Assembly: GCA_041751875.1 (NCBI GenBank)
Contig: JBGSIC010000010.1
Coordinates: 124,001-188,000 of the forward strand
Length of the DNA stretch: 64,000 nt
DNA from: JBGSIC01 sp041751875
GTDB lineage: Bacteria > Bdellovibrionota > FAC87 > UBA2466 > JACKAF01
Reading direction: 5' to 3'
The notes under the pieces are model-generated. The model saw nothing but the letters and a program-made list of their open reading frames with translations. It ran no database searches and had not been told where the DNA came from. Position 1 is the first letter of the stretch, and every line of letters begins with the position of its first letter. The position numbers and the translations under genes were made by a program. This document shows, in pieces, positions 8,452 to 17,827 of this stretch.

Positions 8452-9521
8452 TGTGTGGACTCCTTTATGACTTCGGGAACAAAACGGTAACCTTCTTCCT
8501 CAGCGACAATTACGTGTGAGGGTAGGCCCAAAATGCGTAAGCGTTTGCGTACCATGGATAACTTGGAATGGATCGCTTGATTCATCTGCCGAGGATCTTG
8601 TCGATCCGACGATAGGCCATCTAGTAGTTTCTTTCTTGAAACAAATCCATCTCTTAAGATCTGTAGAAGGAGCTTATCGGTCACCGAAGTTGACTTAAGT
8701 GTAAGCGATTTCTCCTGGTAGGCGACTCGCGTTTCGCCTTTGAAAGCTTCTCCAGAAAGAGAAATCGGACCAAATTCCTTTTTGTTCAATAAAGCATTCT
8801 CAAGTTCATCCACCCGCACAATGACGCTTTTGAAGGAAAGGATGCCGAATTGGGCTTTGATCTGCGTGAGAAGAGTTCTTACCGCAACCTGATCATTTTG
8901 ATTGAAATAGACCCACGCCAAAATGATCTGAGCCGAAAAATGTGTATACCAATCTTGGTGACGGGACACGCGGGATAAAAGAAGATCGAGCTCATTCTCG
9001 GCCTCTTCGAGCTTTCCCTCATAGCGAAGAATGTTTGCATGCCAAATTTTTTGGAGGTCCGCTAGTTTTTGACTTTCGGGAACTGGCATTGAGTCCAGCA
9101 GAGATCGGCAAGCCACAAAATTGCTGGGTACTTCCTGACAATAAAGACTCATGAGAGACATGCGCGATTTAGCGACGAGATCGGGACTGTCTGAATGGCG
9201 AATGACCTGATCGAAGAAGGGGTAGGCTTTTTTGAGTTCCTTTTTGACGAGATGGATAACCCCAATTTGATAGGCAAGATCGCAGTTCTTCAGCAGAGCG
9301 TATTTCTTCTCCAGCTCACCCAGATAGAACTGAAGCTGCTTTTCTTTCCCTAGTTCGAGAAGGACGCGCACGAACATACCCATGTACTTTGCGTGCAGCT
9401 CATCTACGGAAAAGGGAATGCGATCATAGAAACGACGCAGCAGATTGTAAGCCTCGACGAGACGTTGACTGTAAAAGGCCTCTTCAGCCTTGTGGAGGCT
9501 TTGTATGATCGATGGATTCAT
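8448..9521 (-). CDS. TPR-repeat protein with C-terminal winged-helix DNA-binding domain
   Basis: The 357-residue protein has a long helical repeat region (about 1-250) of TPR-like units (AEEAFYSQRLVEAYNLL, ILRYEGKLEEAENELDLLL, ILAWVYFNQNDQVAVRTLL). The C-terminal 90 residues look like an OmpR-type winged helix: LLLQILRDGFVSRKKLLDGL, then NQAIHSKLSMVRKRLRILG as recognition helix, and the wing VAEEEGYRFVP. There is no signal peptide, so it is cytoplasmic. Such proteins are likely transcription regulators that sense a partner through the TPR part; the coupled exported protein downstream may be its target or part of the same pathway. The 245-base gap to the divergent carboxypeptidase gene should hold both promoters. 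Confidence 0.72.
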   Translation of the reverse strand: MNPSIIQSLHKAEEAFYSQRLVEAYNLLRRFYDRIPFSVDELHAKYMGMFVRVLLELGKEKQLQFYLGELEKKYALLKNCDLAYQIGVIHLVKKELKKAYPFFDQVIRHSDSPDLVAKSRMSLMSLYCQEVPSNFVACRSLLDSMPVPESQKLADLQKIWHANILRYEGKLEEAENELDLLLSRVSRHQDWYTHFSAQIILAWVYFNQNDQVAVRTLLTQIKAQFGILSFKSVIVRVDELENALLNKKEFGPISLSGEAFKGETRVAYQEKSLTLKSTSVTDKLLLQILRDGFVSRKKLLDGLSSDRQDPRQMNQAIHSKLSMVRKRLRILGLPSHVIVAEEEGYRFVPEVIKESTQ

Positions 9522-9766
9522 TAAATAGAGGGAAAACAGCTTCTCACTCTAAGCGTATCATAGGTACGGAATAGTTCGGATGGTGATCGCGTGTTAACAA
9601 GTGAGAGCAGATAATCTACAGAAGTTAACAGTTTCCCAAACCGGCACTGTCAAAAAACTGTCGATCTGGTATCTTTGTTTCAAGTCATCAGACTTCTTTA
9701 GATTTCAATCAAAAAAGAACAGCGCAGCATTCTTGGCGCCCGATAGTTTTAAACACTGGGGGATGC

Positions 9767-11008
9767 ATGAGACACCTGACTCAACTCGTCGTCGGTTTAG
9801 TTTTGTTTAGCTATGCCGCAGAAGCCCGACACAACCATGATGCACTCTTCCTCGTAAAAGTGCCGGCCAAGAATTCAGCGGAGCGATCGAAACTCGCACA
9901 AGCTGGGGTTGCCATAGAAGGTACCTTTAGCGATGGCGTGAGCTTCTTTGGAACTCAAGCTGACATTGCGCGCGTAAAAGCGGCCGGATTTGAGACGGAC
10001 GTCTTGTCGCTCCCACGGGCGGCGACGCGAGCATTCCCGTCGTCTGATTCTGCTTTTCATGACTACGCGGAAGTGACCGCATCACTCAAAGATCTCACTA
10101 CTAAGTATCCCAATATTGCTCAAGAAGTAGTGATTGGAAAAAGTTTGGAAGGGCGCGATCTTCGCGGAGTGCGACTATCGTCACAACCTGCTTCAGACAG
10201 CCTTCCCACGGCGGTGTTCCTGGGCTGTCATCATGCTCGGGAACATTTGAGCGTGGAAGTGCCCCTGATGTTGGCGAACTACCTAGCTACCAACTACGCA
10301 ACGAACCCTCGTGTGAAGCAAATGCTTGATACGACCGAAGTCTGGGTTGTCCCGATGGTCAACCCTGACGGCGCCGAATTTGATATCCAGACCGGAAATT
10401 ATAAGTGGTGGAGAAAGAACCGTCGCTCAAATGGTGGTTCGAGTTATGGGGTGGATCTCAATCGCAACTATGGCAAAGGTTTTGGCGGCGAAGGTGCTAG
10501 TTCCGATCCCAGTTCGGATACCTATCACGGCCCTTCTGCCTTCTCTGAGCCCGAAACGGCAGCGGTACGGGACTTTCTGAAAGCGCGATCCAAAACGACT
10601 GTGCTTATTAGCTTCCACACCTTTAGTGAGCTAGTGCTTTGGCCCTGGGGTCACACCAATGACAAGATCAGCAATGATCCGGATCGTAAGGTGTTTGAAA
10701 CGATGGGCAAGAAGATGGCTAGTTGGAATGGTTACACACCCCAAAAAAGCAGCGACCTTTATGTGGCGTCAGGCGACACCACCGACTGGGCCTATGATGA
10801 ATTGGGAATCTTTGCTTTCACCTTTGAACTCTCGCCGAGTTCAATCTTTGGCGGTGGATTCTACCCGGGTGCTTCGGCAATTGCGCCGACCTTCAAAGAG
10901 AATCTAGAACCAGCTCTCTATCTGATTGAACACGCTGCAGACCCTTACGCGGCCGTATCCAACACACGTGACCCCTTGGGAATTGTGCAGTTGTCGTCAG
11001 CCAAATAG
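9767..11008 (+). CDS. Exported zinc carboxypeptidase (peptidase M14)
   Basis: A secreted metallocarboxypeptidase of the carboxypeptidase A/T type, removing C-terminal residues from peptides. It begins with a signal peptide (MRHLTQLVVGLVLFSYAAEA), then a propeptide-like region to about residue 92. The zinc ligands are H156 and E159 (HHARE) and H284 (SFHTFSE). Substrate-binding N232 and R233 (VDLNRNY) and the catalytic E354 (FTFELSP) are present, so the enzyme should be active. At 413 residues it has the length of a pre-pro-enzyme. The gene stands alone and is convergent with the next gene. It would digest peptides outside the cell or in the periplasm. Confidence 0.92.
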   Translation: MRHLTQLVVGLVLFSYAAEARHNHDALFLVKVPAKNSAERSKLAQAGVAIEGTFSDGVSFFGTQADIARVKAAGFETDVLSLPRAATRAFPSSDSAFHDYAEVTASLKDLTTKYPNIAQEVVIGKSLEGRDLRGVRLSSQPASDSLPTAVFLGCHHAREHLSVEVPLMLANYLATNYATNPRVKQMLDTTEVWVVPMVNPDGAEFDIQTGNYKWWRKNRRSNGGSSYGVDLNRNYGKGFGGEGASSDPSSDTYHGPSAFSEPETAAVRDFLKARSKTTVLISFHTFSELVLWPWGHTNDKISNDPDRKVFETMGKKMASWNGYTPQKSSDLYVASGDTTDWAYDELGIFAFTFELSPSSIFGGGFYPGASAIAPTFKENLEPALYLIEHAADPYAAVSNTRDPLGIVQLSSAK

Positions 11009-11017
11009 GGCAGGTTT

Positions 11018-11437
11018 CTAAAGGTCGAGAAGGTTTAAGCCGACTTCGGGGTCCATCTTGCGCTGCAGGGGAACGTTGGTCTGAAACAGCGACACTTCCA
11101 CTGTGACGGCAACATGGGCCTCAAAAAGATGGCCAGCGTAGGCCCGTTGCTCACTGTCGGAAATCGTGGCGTGCGCGTGTACGATAGGCTTGCCTTCCAG
11201 ATAACTGATGTTTCCCATCAGGCTTACCAATTCGTGGTCTTCTTTGAAGAGACGCTCAACGTAGCTCTTGGTTTGCAAGTTGTAGTAGCCGAGACGCACT
11301 TTCTCAATGGCGCCCAGGCCCGTAACGACCGCACTGGGGATTTTTTGGCTCAGGGCAAATTCCGCGATTTGAGCCATCAGCGGTTCGCCTCTCATGAGTC
11401 TCAAATGAAATCCATTCTCGAAGGCTTTCCACTTCAT
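11018..11437 (-). CDS. PPC/DUF296-domain protein
   Basis: A 139-residue protein made of a single PPC (plant and prokaryote conserved, DUF296) domain. Typical features are the LMRGEPLMAQIAEFALSQKI start, the AVVTGLGAIEKVRLGYYN strand region and the metal-binding-like histidines in IVHAHATISDSEQRAYAGHLFEA. In plants the domain accompanies AT-hooks, but bacterial stand-alone forms are of uncertain role. I chose ATG 11437 because it follows GGGAGGA at good spacing; a longer frame reaching 11494 would overlap the gene upstream. It is probably the last gene of the leftward set beginning at 15131. Confidence 0.85.
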   Translation of the reverse strand: MKWKAFENGFHLRLMRGEPLMAQIAEFALSQKIPSAVVTGLGAIEKVRLGYYNLQTKSYVERLFKEDHELVSLMGNISYLEGKPIVHAHATISDSEQRAYAGHLFEAHVAVTVEVSLFQTNVPLQRKMDPEVGLNLLDL

Positions 11438-11469
11438 GCGTCCTCCCGCTTCCTTTCTGACCGAGGGTG

Positions 11470-13263
11470 CTATCGGTAGTCGATTTTTAGCCAACCATTT
11501 TCGGTCGTAAAATCCGTAAGCTCATACTGATTGAGCTTTTCCCATGAACTACCGGCGGGCACGGTGAGCCCATCAAAGTTAAGATGTTCCGCGAAAAATA
11601 CAGCCATTTTTTTCTGAACGAACTCGGCCATGGCGATTTCGGCCTCACTAGACACTTTATCGTCTAAATACTCTAAACGGACATCGCCCAACCGAACCAT
11701 CACGGCTGATCCATCGATAATCTGAGGCTGGTAGACGACCGAGGTTCTCACGGGTCTCACGACTTCTTCCTTCTGCCCCTCGAAAGGAGTGCGGCCGAGA
11801 ATTTCCGCCGTGACGTAAATTTTGAAGAGTCCATCGCGAAGCGAAACCACCAGTGGCGCTCTGTGCGTGATCTTATAAAACCAGCGCGTGGATCGGTCGT
11901 GAGGTCTCAGTTCGCGTGGCTCATCGCCAGTGATCGTGCGATGGGCATTGTACCAGCTCCAATCTGTTTCGAATTTGTCTCCCGTATAGTCCTCAACAAA
12001 ATTTCTCAGGGCCGATTCGTGGATACGCATCCCAAGAAGAGTTTCTTCGGAGAAGGGGGGAGGAGAAGTGGGAGCGCCTAGCTGAAAGGTATCGGCTGCA
12101 GCAATCAAAGCTTCAACATACTTTTCTGAGGAACGACTCCAAAATCCGCTGGGCAGAGTGCCTTGAAAGCGCAGGAGATCGAGTACCTTGGTCTGAACAT
12201 CTGCGTTAGCCAAGCCGACTTCCTCGTTCGTGTCTTCGACCAGTCTTTTTGATGCTAACTGACGCGCTTTGCGTTCCGCATCGGCTCGCGCTTCTAGATG
12301 ATGTTTGCGCGCTACGCGGTTTGCGAGCTTCGTGACGAAGCGATTAGGGTGTTTCACGCTTTCAATTTTGAGAGCGGTCTTTGCCACGGCAAAGGGCTCA
12401 GACATGTGCAGCCCATCTAAGTCAAACGTTAGCCATCTGGTGACCGTTACATCTGAACTGGAGGAAGTAACGGTGGAAACCTTCTTCTTTGAACCCCTGA
12501 TCGTGGGAGATACCGACGAGGCCTTCAACTGAATTCTAAGAGTCGCCTGTTTGGGATTGGGGACGAGATCGATATGTACTTTACCCTCTGAGTGGGCCCA
12601 TCCGCCGTATTTCATATGATGAAAGCTACCTGTAATGAATTCAGATTCAGACACATCTCGTTCACGATCCAAAAAAATGTCGATAAAATCGATTCCCACC
12701 CTCGTAGCAATGTTGGGATAGCGATAAGTAGAACGAGCCTGTTCCCAAGTTGGGTCGGTTTGCTTCACGGTCCGCATCCAACCTAAAAGAGTCGAAAGTT
12801 CTGCCTCTTCCAAAGCATTTCGTTTAACTGAGAGTAGTTGGGTAATGCGTGTCCGATTGCGAGAAATTTGCTCATGGAGATCGGGGATATCCAACAGGTA
12901 AACAAGCTTTAAGTAATCCTTAAGAGCCAGTTGCATGGGCAAGAACCGAGGATCCGTAAGTCCGACATTGTTTTTGCGAAATTTATTAACAATACGCTGA
13001 ACAATCGCTCTATCCGGAACGCTCAAAGCGAGCTGGTGTTCTAGTTCATCAATTTCCAGGAAATCCGCCCAACCTTCTCGATCCTCTTCAGAAAAGATTT
13101 CAAACCATTTTCTCAGGGCTACAAGTTCATTTCTTACCTGCCGAGTACTTGTGGCGAGCTCGTTTGGAAGGGAAAAGCGCTGAGTGACAGTTTCTCCAGC
13201 ACACGGGGCGACGGGATAGAAAAACACCAGCAAAAATAGTAGCGCGAATGTGGACCGACTCAT
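11470..13263 (-). CDS. Large exported protein of unknown function
   Basis: A 597-residue protein with a clear signal peptide (MSRSTFALLFLLVFFYPVAPCAG). No family is recognised. The middle region (about 190-300) is beta-rich with FITGSFHHMKYGGWAHSEGK, and a basic helical stretch follows at 315-345 (RVARKHHLEARADAERKARQL). The C-terminal part (PFEGQKEEVVRPVRTSVVYQPQ) is again beta-rich. The start overlaps the stop of the redoxin/monooxygenase gene by four bases (ATGA), implying tight coupling. A joint periplasmic or outer-surface role with that oxidoreductase is inferred from the coupling; nothing in the sequence shows catalytic residues. Confidence 0.75.
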   Translation of the reverse strand: MSRSTFALLFLLVFFYPVAPCAGETVTQRFSLPNELATSTRQVRNELVALRKWFEIFSEEDREGWADFLEIDELEHQLALSVPDRAIVQRIVNKFRKNNVGLTDPRFLPMQLALKDYLKLVYLLDIPDLHEQISRNRTRITQLLSVKRNALEEAELSTLLGWMRTVKQTDPTWEQARSTYRYPNIATRVGIDFIDIFLDRERDVSESEFITGSFHHMKYGGWAHSEGKVHIDLVPNPKQATLRIQLKASSVSPTIRGSKKKVSTVTSSSSDVTVTRWLTFDLDGLHMSEPFAVAKTALKIESVKHPNRFVTKLANRVARKHHLEARADAERKARQLASKRLVEDTNEEVGLANADVQTKVLDLLRFQGTLPSGFWSRSSEKYVEALIAAADTFQLGAPTSPPPFSEETLLGMRIHESALRNFVEDYTGDKFETDWSWYNAHRTITGDEPRELRPHDRSTRWFYKITHRAPLVVSLRDGLFKIYVTAEILGRTPFEGQKEEVVRPVRTSVVYQPQIIDGSAVMVRLGDVRLEYLDDKVSSEAEIAMAEFVQKKMAVFFAEHLNFDGLTVPAGSSWEKLNQYELTDFTTENGWLKIDYR

Positions 13264-15131
13264 GGCGCGGCGTCCTTGCAGCGAGACGACTGGCCTTCCT
13301 TTTGGACAACCGTATAGAGCACGCGCATGCTCAGCATCTCATCGCTTGATTGCAAGCCCCATATCTTCGTTTTTTCTGGCTCAGGGTTCGCAAAATTGTA
13401 AGACGAATTATCCCAGATACCCGTCATCATGAGTTCTTGTCCGGCAGGTACCAAAATAGGATCTTTAAAGTCGAGGGTTCGTTGCCAGTTAAAATCCCAG
13501 CTCGGAATGCCTGCCATGAACTCCGGAACAAAGGTGCCATCACCGGCGTCGTGCATCCAGTCCAAGCGCCAAGATTTTCCGATTTGGTGCATGTGAGCCC
13601 GGATGGAAAGTAGGTTAACGTCTTTGCGAAACCAAGCCGCCTTTTGAAGTTCCACATGGCCATCGTAGGCAGGAATCTTTAAGTCGCTTCGGTGCAACCG
13701 GAAGGCATGAGTGCAGAGCTCAACTTCAGGGGCTTCTTTCGCCCAACGGAAGGCGACGCGGGACTGATCGAGAACTGGCTTGCCTATCGGCGTGTAATGA
13801 ATCTCCATTACGAGATCATGGTGACGCGGGATGCGCATCGCTTGTCCATCGGGAAAGACGCGCGCGTTGTTTTCTGTGTCGCCCGGAACAAAACTTGAAA
13901 GGAGTTGTGTGTTTTCTCCAGTCAGACCGTACAGTTTTGCCATCCCGTCGGGGCCTGAGTAATCTTCGTCATCCGCCTTAACAATGTGCAATTCCATGTG
14001 GTGAACAACTTCGGCAGATCCAGGCTTTAGCTCAACGGCTTTCACCCACTTGTCATGGTCAAAATCGAGCTTGAGCTTGAAGAACTGATAATCGAGAGTG
14101 CCCGTGGCAGGAACCGGGAAAGGCTTCTCCATTTTGGTGGTGTAGTCAGGATCAGAGAATGACCATTCCGCAGTGGACCAAGAACGGGGGGGCGGAGCGA
14201 GCTTTCGATCCCCTTCCTGAGCGCCCGTTTTTACCCAAGCATCAATCAATCGAATCTCGTCTTTGGAGAGCATGTGATTGTTCACAATCTCAATGAACTT
14301 CTCATTACCCGCAGAGTAAAAAGGAGGCATCTGCCGGTCGATGACAACTTCACGGATCATTTCGCTGTTGGCCGCAAAATCTTCATATTCCGTAAACTCA
14401 GCGTAGCTGCTGCCTACCTCACCTGGTCGGTGACAGACCTGACACTTGTTTTGAATAATTTGCGCAATTTCGGGATAGTAAGTAACAGGCGCCACCGTCT
14501 CGTCGCGCTCCTTCGTCGACTCGATAACACAGCCTGAAGGAGTAGTGGCAGATTGATTGATGGTTTTACCCTGAGTGAAGGAAGCAAGCGCGTCGCGCAG
14601 GTAGTGGTGTCTGGGTGCTTTGAGCCGCGATGTAGTTTTATATTGGTCATCAATCGCTCCGCGATAGATGATTTCGAAGTTGTCATTTACGACAAAGACC
14701 TCGGTTAGCACGCTGGCGCCGAGTTCTTGGGCCAAGGCGCCGCCTCTATCTAATAGGACTCGGGAATTAAGACCATACTCCAGCGCGTGCTGAGCGATAT
14801 CGTACGTAGCCAGTCCGTCGTCGGAATAAACATTAATAAAGAGAATGCCTTTTGATTCAAACTCAGCCTGGAGCTTGTTTAGGGTGGGGACGTATTGTTT
14901 GATGAGTCCGCATTGGGTTCCCGAAAAAGTAAAAACAATCGCTTTGGTTTTGGGCCCGGTGAGTGTTTTTCCATCATCGAGCGAACGTGAATAAGGAGTG
15001 AACAGGTCGGCAACCGAGTAATACTGAAAGTTGATTCCCTTTAGAGCAACGGAAGACAGGCTTTCCGCACCTAAACCAACCACGTTCAGGGCAAGCGTTC
15101 CCAGCAGGCAAAATTTTATAAACAGTTTCAT
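13260..15131 (-). CDS. Exported fusion: redoxin, cytochrome c-like motif and copper type II monooxygenase-like domain
   Basis: A 623-residue exported protein (signal peptide MKLFIKFCLLGTLALNVVGL). Residues 30-190 form an AhpC/TSA-like redoxin with only one redox cysteine (GTQC, C74) where peroxiredoxins have TxxC and a resolving partner. A single heme-binding CxxCH follows (CQVCH, 230-234), in a setting like the planctomycete-type cytochromes. The C-terminal 300 residues resemble ascorbate-dependent copper type II monooxygenases, with histidines in VVHHMELHIV (377, 378, 382), MEIHYTPIG and RAHMHQIGKSW. The natural substrate is unknown. It is the first gene of a coupled pair with the 597-residue exported protein. 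Confidence 0.8.
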   Translation of the reverse strand: MKLFIKFCLLGTLALNVVGLGAESLSSVALKGINFQYYSVADLFTPYSRSLDDGKTLTGPKTKAIVFTFSGTQCGLIKQYVPTLNKLQAEFESKGILFINVYSDDGLATYDIAQHALEYGLNSRVLLDRGGALAQELGASVLTEVFVVNDNFEIIYRGAIDDQYKTTSRLKAPRHHYLRDALASFTQGKTINQSATTPSGCVIESTKERDETVAPVTYYPEIAQIIQNKCQVCHRPGEVGSSYAEFTEYEDFAANSEMIREVVIDRQMPPFYSAGNEKFIEIVNNHMLSKDEIRLIDAWVKTGAQEGDRKLAPPPRSWSTAEWSFSDPDYTTKMEKPFPVPATGTLDYQFFKLKLDFDHDKWVKAVELKPGSAEVVHHMELHIVKADDEDYSGPDGMAKLYGLTGENTQLLSSFVPGDTENNARVFPDGQAMRIPRHHDLVMEIHYTPIGKPVLDQSRVAFRWAKEAPEVELCTHAFRLHRSDLKIPAYDGHVELQKAAWFRKDVNLLSIRAHMHQIGKSWRLDWMHDAGDGTFVPEFMAGIPSWDFNWQRTLDFKDPILVPAGQELMMTGIWDNSSYNFANPEPEKTKIWGLQSSDEMLSMRVLYTVVQKEGQSSRCKDAAP

Positions 15132-15369
15132 TTCATCCAGTTAGCTAACGATTGAGGTACTTACGGATAGAAGTTTTGGCCCACCAAGTCAATTATTAAG
15201 GGGGGCTTATTGGCTAACTGTTTAATATTATGGTGTAATCATGAGGTAAGGTGGGGAGCTAAATGACAGGGAAAGTGGGGGCCCGTCAGCGGAAATGAGG
15301 CTGACGGTTAGGGAAGAACGGCTACGCAAGGCACTTCTTGCAGGGTAGATAGCCTACTTTTCTAGTGTT
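15132..15369. other. Intergenic region with hairpin
   Basis: This 238-base gap separates two leftward genes. It contains the palindrome GTTAGCTAAC just upstream of the redoxin gene and an 8-bp hairpin CCGTCAGC / GCTGACGG (15283-15307) with no T-run. The promoter of the redoxin pair should lie here. No tRNA or reading frame was recognised. Confidence 0.4.
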
Positions 15370-16140
15370 TTAGAAACTGTCTTTACGTTTTCTGAGTTCG
15401 GCGAAGACCTCGACCTCATTCGCGTCTACTAAGCCAAGCTGCTTCTTGATCCCTGGATCGTTCGTGCGAAGAAAAGGATTGGTTAAGAGTTCTTCTTTCA
15501 CTGTGCCAGGGACACTCGGTGCGCCTTTTTTGGAGAGTTGTTCTAGATGCTCCAACCGGGTCTTGAGTGAGGTGTTCGATGGGTCAACCGTCAGGGCGAA
15601 GCGGGCGTTACTCAAACTGTATTCGTGTCCGCAATAGATTTGCGTATCGGGAGGTAAACTGCGAATAAAAAGCAAACTCTCCCACATCGTTCGTGCATCC
15701 CCTTCAAATAGGCGACCACAGCCCATCAGGAAAAGGGTATCGCCCGTAAAAAGGTATCGGTCTTCACTGAACCAATACAGAACGTGTCCTTGAGTGTGAC
15801 CATTGGCGAGAACGAGCTGACAGGGATGATCTCCTACCAAAAGTTCACTTCCCGGATCCAAGGGCATGTCGATGCCTGGGATTCGCTCTTTGTCCCCTGC
15901 ATTTCCCACCACCTTAGCGTGCGTTGTTCCCTTCAGCGCGAGATTTCCCCCGACGTGATCCGCGTGATGGTGGGTATTTAGAATAAAATCGAGTTTCCAT
16001 CCCTGCTTCTTGAGTTCCTCAAGAATGGGAGTGGGTTCGGATGGATCTACAACCGCGGTCACATTTTTTGAACTATCGTGAATGAGATAGGCGTAATTAT
16101 CTTTGAGTTGCGGAATAGGAAGAATGCTTAACCCAGCCAT
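15370..16140 (-). CDS. gloB: Hydroxyacylglutathione hydrolase (glyoxalase II)
   Basis: The enzyme hydrolyses S-lactoylglutathione to lactate and glutathione, the second step of methylglyoxal detoxification. The metallo-beta-lactamase fold is clear from the metal site THHHADHVGG (56-65), the second set GHTQGHVLYW, the bridging aspartate in FTGDTLFLMGCGRLFEG and the final histidine in YCGHEYS. The family's C-terminal helical domain follows (NARFALTVDPSN onwards, ELRKRKDSF at the end). The length of 256 residues is normal. Cytoplasmic, monocistronic, divergent from the glycosyltransferase gene. Generic glyoxalase-II-like thioesterases are an alternative, but the C-terminal domain favours GloB. 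Confidence 0.93.
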   Translation of the reverse strand: MAGLSILPIPQLKDNYAYLIHDSSKNVTAVVDPSEPTPILEELKKQGWKLDFILNTHHHADHVGGNLALKGTTHAKVVGNAGDKERIPGIDMPLDPGSELLVGDHPCQLVLANGHTQGHVLYWFSEDRYLFTGDTLFLMGCGRLFEGDARTMWESLLFIRSLPPDTQIYCGHEYSLSNARFALTVDPSNTSLKTRLEHLEQLSKKGAPSVPGTVKEELLTNPFLRTNDPGIKKQLGLVDANEVEVFAELRKRKDSF

Positions 16141-16235
16141 CTCTCGTTCATATTAGCGCTCCGTGTAAAAGACAATGCCAAAACCCTTGTTGGTCCCTTG
16201 AAGCACTGCCATAATAGGCCCATCTTAAGGATTAA

Positions 16236-16943
16236 TTGCCGGTGAACAAAAAGCGAAGCCTGACTGTCGTGATGCCCGCACTCAACGAGGAGCGGCACCT
16301 GGAAGAAGCGGTTGCCAGCGCCCGTGCTCGTATCGAACCCTACTTTGCGGAATGGGAAATTTTGATCTTCAACGATGGAAGTTCCGATCGTACAGGGGAA
16401 ATTGCAGACCGATTAGCGGCATCCGAATCTCGCATTCTTGCTTTCCATCACGCCACTCCCAAAAACCTTGGCGGGGTTTATCGGGAAGGAGTGATTAGAG
16501 CGACCAAAGAATTTATCATCATGATTCCCGGCGACAACGAGAACGGGGGAGAGTCACTTGATGATGTTTTGGATCTAGCTGGCACCGCAGACATTATTAT
16601 CCCTTACGTAAAGAATCCTTCGGTGAGAGTTTTTACTCGCCGAGTGATCTCGCGAACGTTTGTTATTTTGGTTAATTTGCTATCCGGGTGCCGTATCCGC
16701 TACTACAACGGAACAGTTTTGCATCGTAGTGAAATCCTGAAAAAGCATGGATTTAAGACCGACGGTTTTGGCTACCAAGCGGAGATCTTGGTTGATTTGA
16801 TCCGGCGCGGCTATACCTACTCGCAGGTGGGAATAGAACTTACGCCCAAGCCGGCCGGGACCACTAGCGCATTTCGCCTCGCAAACATCGTAAAAGTGGC
16901 GAAGTTTATGATCACGCTACGCACACGTACTTCCCCGCGTTAA
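16236..16943 (+). CDS. Glycosyltransferase family 2
   Basis: A 235-residue GT-A fold glycosyltransferase that would transfer a nucleotide-activated sugar to a lipid or glycan. The N-terminal VVMPALNEERHLEEAV and LIFNDGSSDRTGEIADRL are the nucleotide-binding family 2 motifs; the usual DxD is MIPGDNENGG near residue 98. A hydrophobic segment (TFVILVNLLSGCRI) follows but no clear C-terminal membrane anchor. Family members of this size include dolichol-phosphate-mannose-synthase-like enzymes. The start is uncertain between TTG 16236 and GTG 16242; AAGGA at 16227 is four bases before the TTG. No other glycan gene is adjacent. Confidence 0.85.
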   Translation: MPVNKKRSLTVVMPALNEERHLEEAVASARARIEPYFAEWEILIFNDGSSDRTGEIADRLAASESRILAFHHATPKNLGGVYREGVIRATKEFIIMIPGDNENGGESLDDVLDLAGTADIIIPYVKNPSVRVFTRRVISRTFVILVNLLSGCRIRYYNGTVLHRSEILKKHGFKTDGFGYQAEILVDLIRRGYTYSQVGIELTPKPAGTTSAFRLANIVKVAKFMITLRTRTSPR

Positions 16944-17071
16944 CAAAAATTACGCAAAAGTTCACCAGCGCTTTGGCGACTGTTGTCCACTAGGTAAAAT
17001 CTTTACATACGGCAACACCGCATCTTTGTATAAAAACGGCTTTTAAAATTTAGTTTCAGCAAGGGGGAATC

Positions 17072-17827
17072 ATGAGGGGACTCTCTGTCTTGTTGTACGC
17101 GCTAGTTTTGTGCTCCAGCTCCACGATGGCTCAGCCCTACTACACGGGCTCACCGCTTTCTCAACCTGAACGAACCATTTGCGGTAAGGATGACATGGTT
17201 CTGATTTCAAAGGCTGAGCAGGAATGGAGACAACTCAGCAGTCCCATCGGTATTCTCGACGCCACCGTCTCTAAGACGAGCGGTTTTCACTGTTCGGGAA
17301 CTTTGATCGATAAGGATATTTTTATCACTGCTCGTCACTGTAAAGAAGCCTGCGACAAAATCTCCGTACGATTTGGTTTTCATTCCACCGCCAGCAAAAC
17401 GGAAACCTTCAAGTGTCGTGAGATATTAGAAATTGGAAAAAATCAGAGCAATCAGGACTATATGGTTCTTCGATTGGAAGGCAGCCCGGGCGTGCAGTGG
17501 GGATGGTATCCCCCGAGCGATAGGGAAATGAAGCCGAACGACTCTCTTATGGTTTTTCACCATCCAAGCGCAAAGCCGATGCATATGAGCCTTGAAGATT
17601 GCACCACTCATTCCATCAGTGGGGGCATGCTCAATCACCATTGCGACACGCTAACGGGAAGCTCGGGAGCGGGTGTGCTCACCCGAGACGATAACAAGAG
17701 TGAGGTCAGGTTAGTGGGGGTGCACGCTTTCGGAGGATGTGCCTCAACTGGGCGGTCTAACTCGGGGCCGTCCATGAAACATTTGGTAACCCTTAGTGCG
17801 CTTCTGCGGTCACTTGTGAAAGATTAG
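17072..17827 (+). CDS. Exported trypsin-like serine protease (S1 family)
   Basis: A 251-residue secreted protease with a signal peptide (MRGLSVLLYALVLCSSSTMA). The catalytic triad reads H89 (FITARHC), D129 (NQDYMVLRL) and S198 (LTGSSGAGVL, in place of GDSGGP). Several cysteines (C37, C74, C90, C94, C191 and others) suggest disulfide bonds and an extracytoplasmic location. AAGGGGGA precedes the ATG, and TATAAA around 17030 may be its -10 element. It is close to the V8/glutamyl-endopeptidase-like branch in length. Its stop overlaps the stop of the convergent downstream gene (TTAG). Substrate unknown. Confidence 0.88.
   Translation: MRGLSVLLYALVLCSSSTMAQPYYTGSPLSQPERTICGKDDMVLISKAEQEWRQLSSPIGILDATVSKTSGFHCSGTLIDKDIFITARHCKEACDKISVRFGFHSTASKTETFKCREILEIGKNQSNQDYMVLRLEGSPGVQWGWYPPSDREMKPNDSLMVFHHPSAKPMHMSLEDCTTHSISGGMLNHHCDTLTGSSGAGVLTRDDNKSEVRLVGVHAFGGCASTGRSNSGPSMKHLVTLSALLRSLVKD

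Noticed and set aside
15283..15307. Hairpin as terminator or gloB control site
   Set aside because: There is no T-run on either side and no further support; only mentioned as a hairpin.
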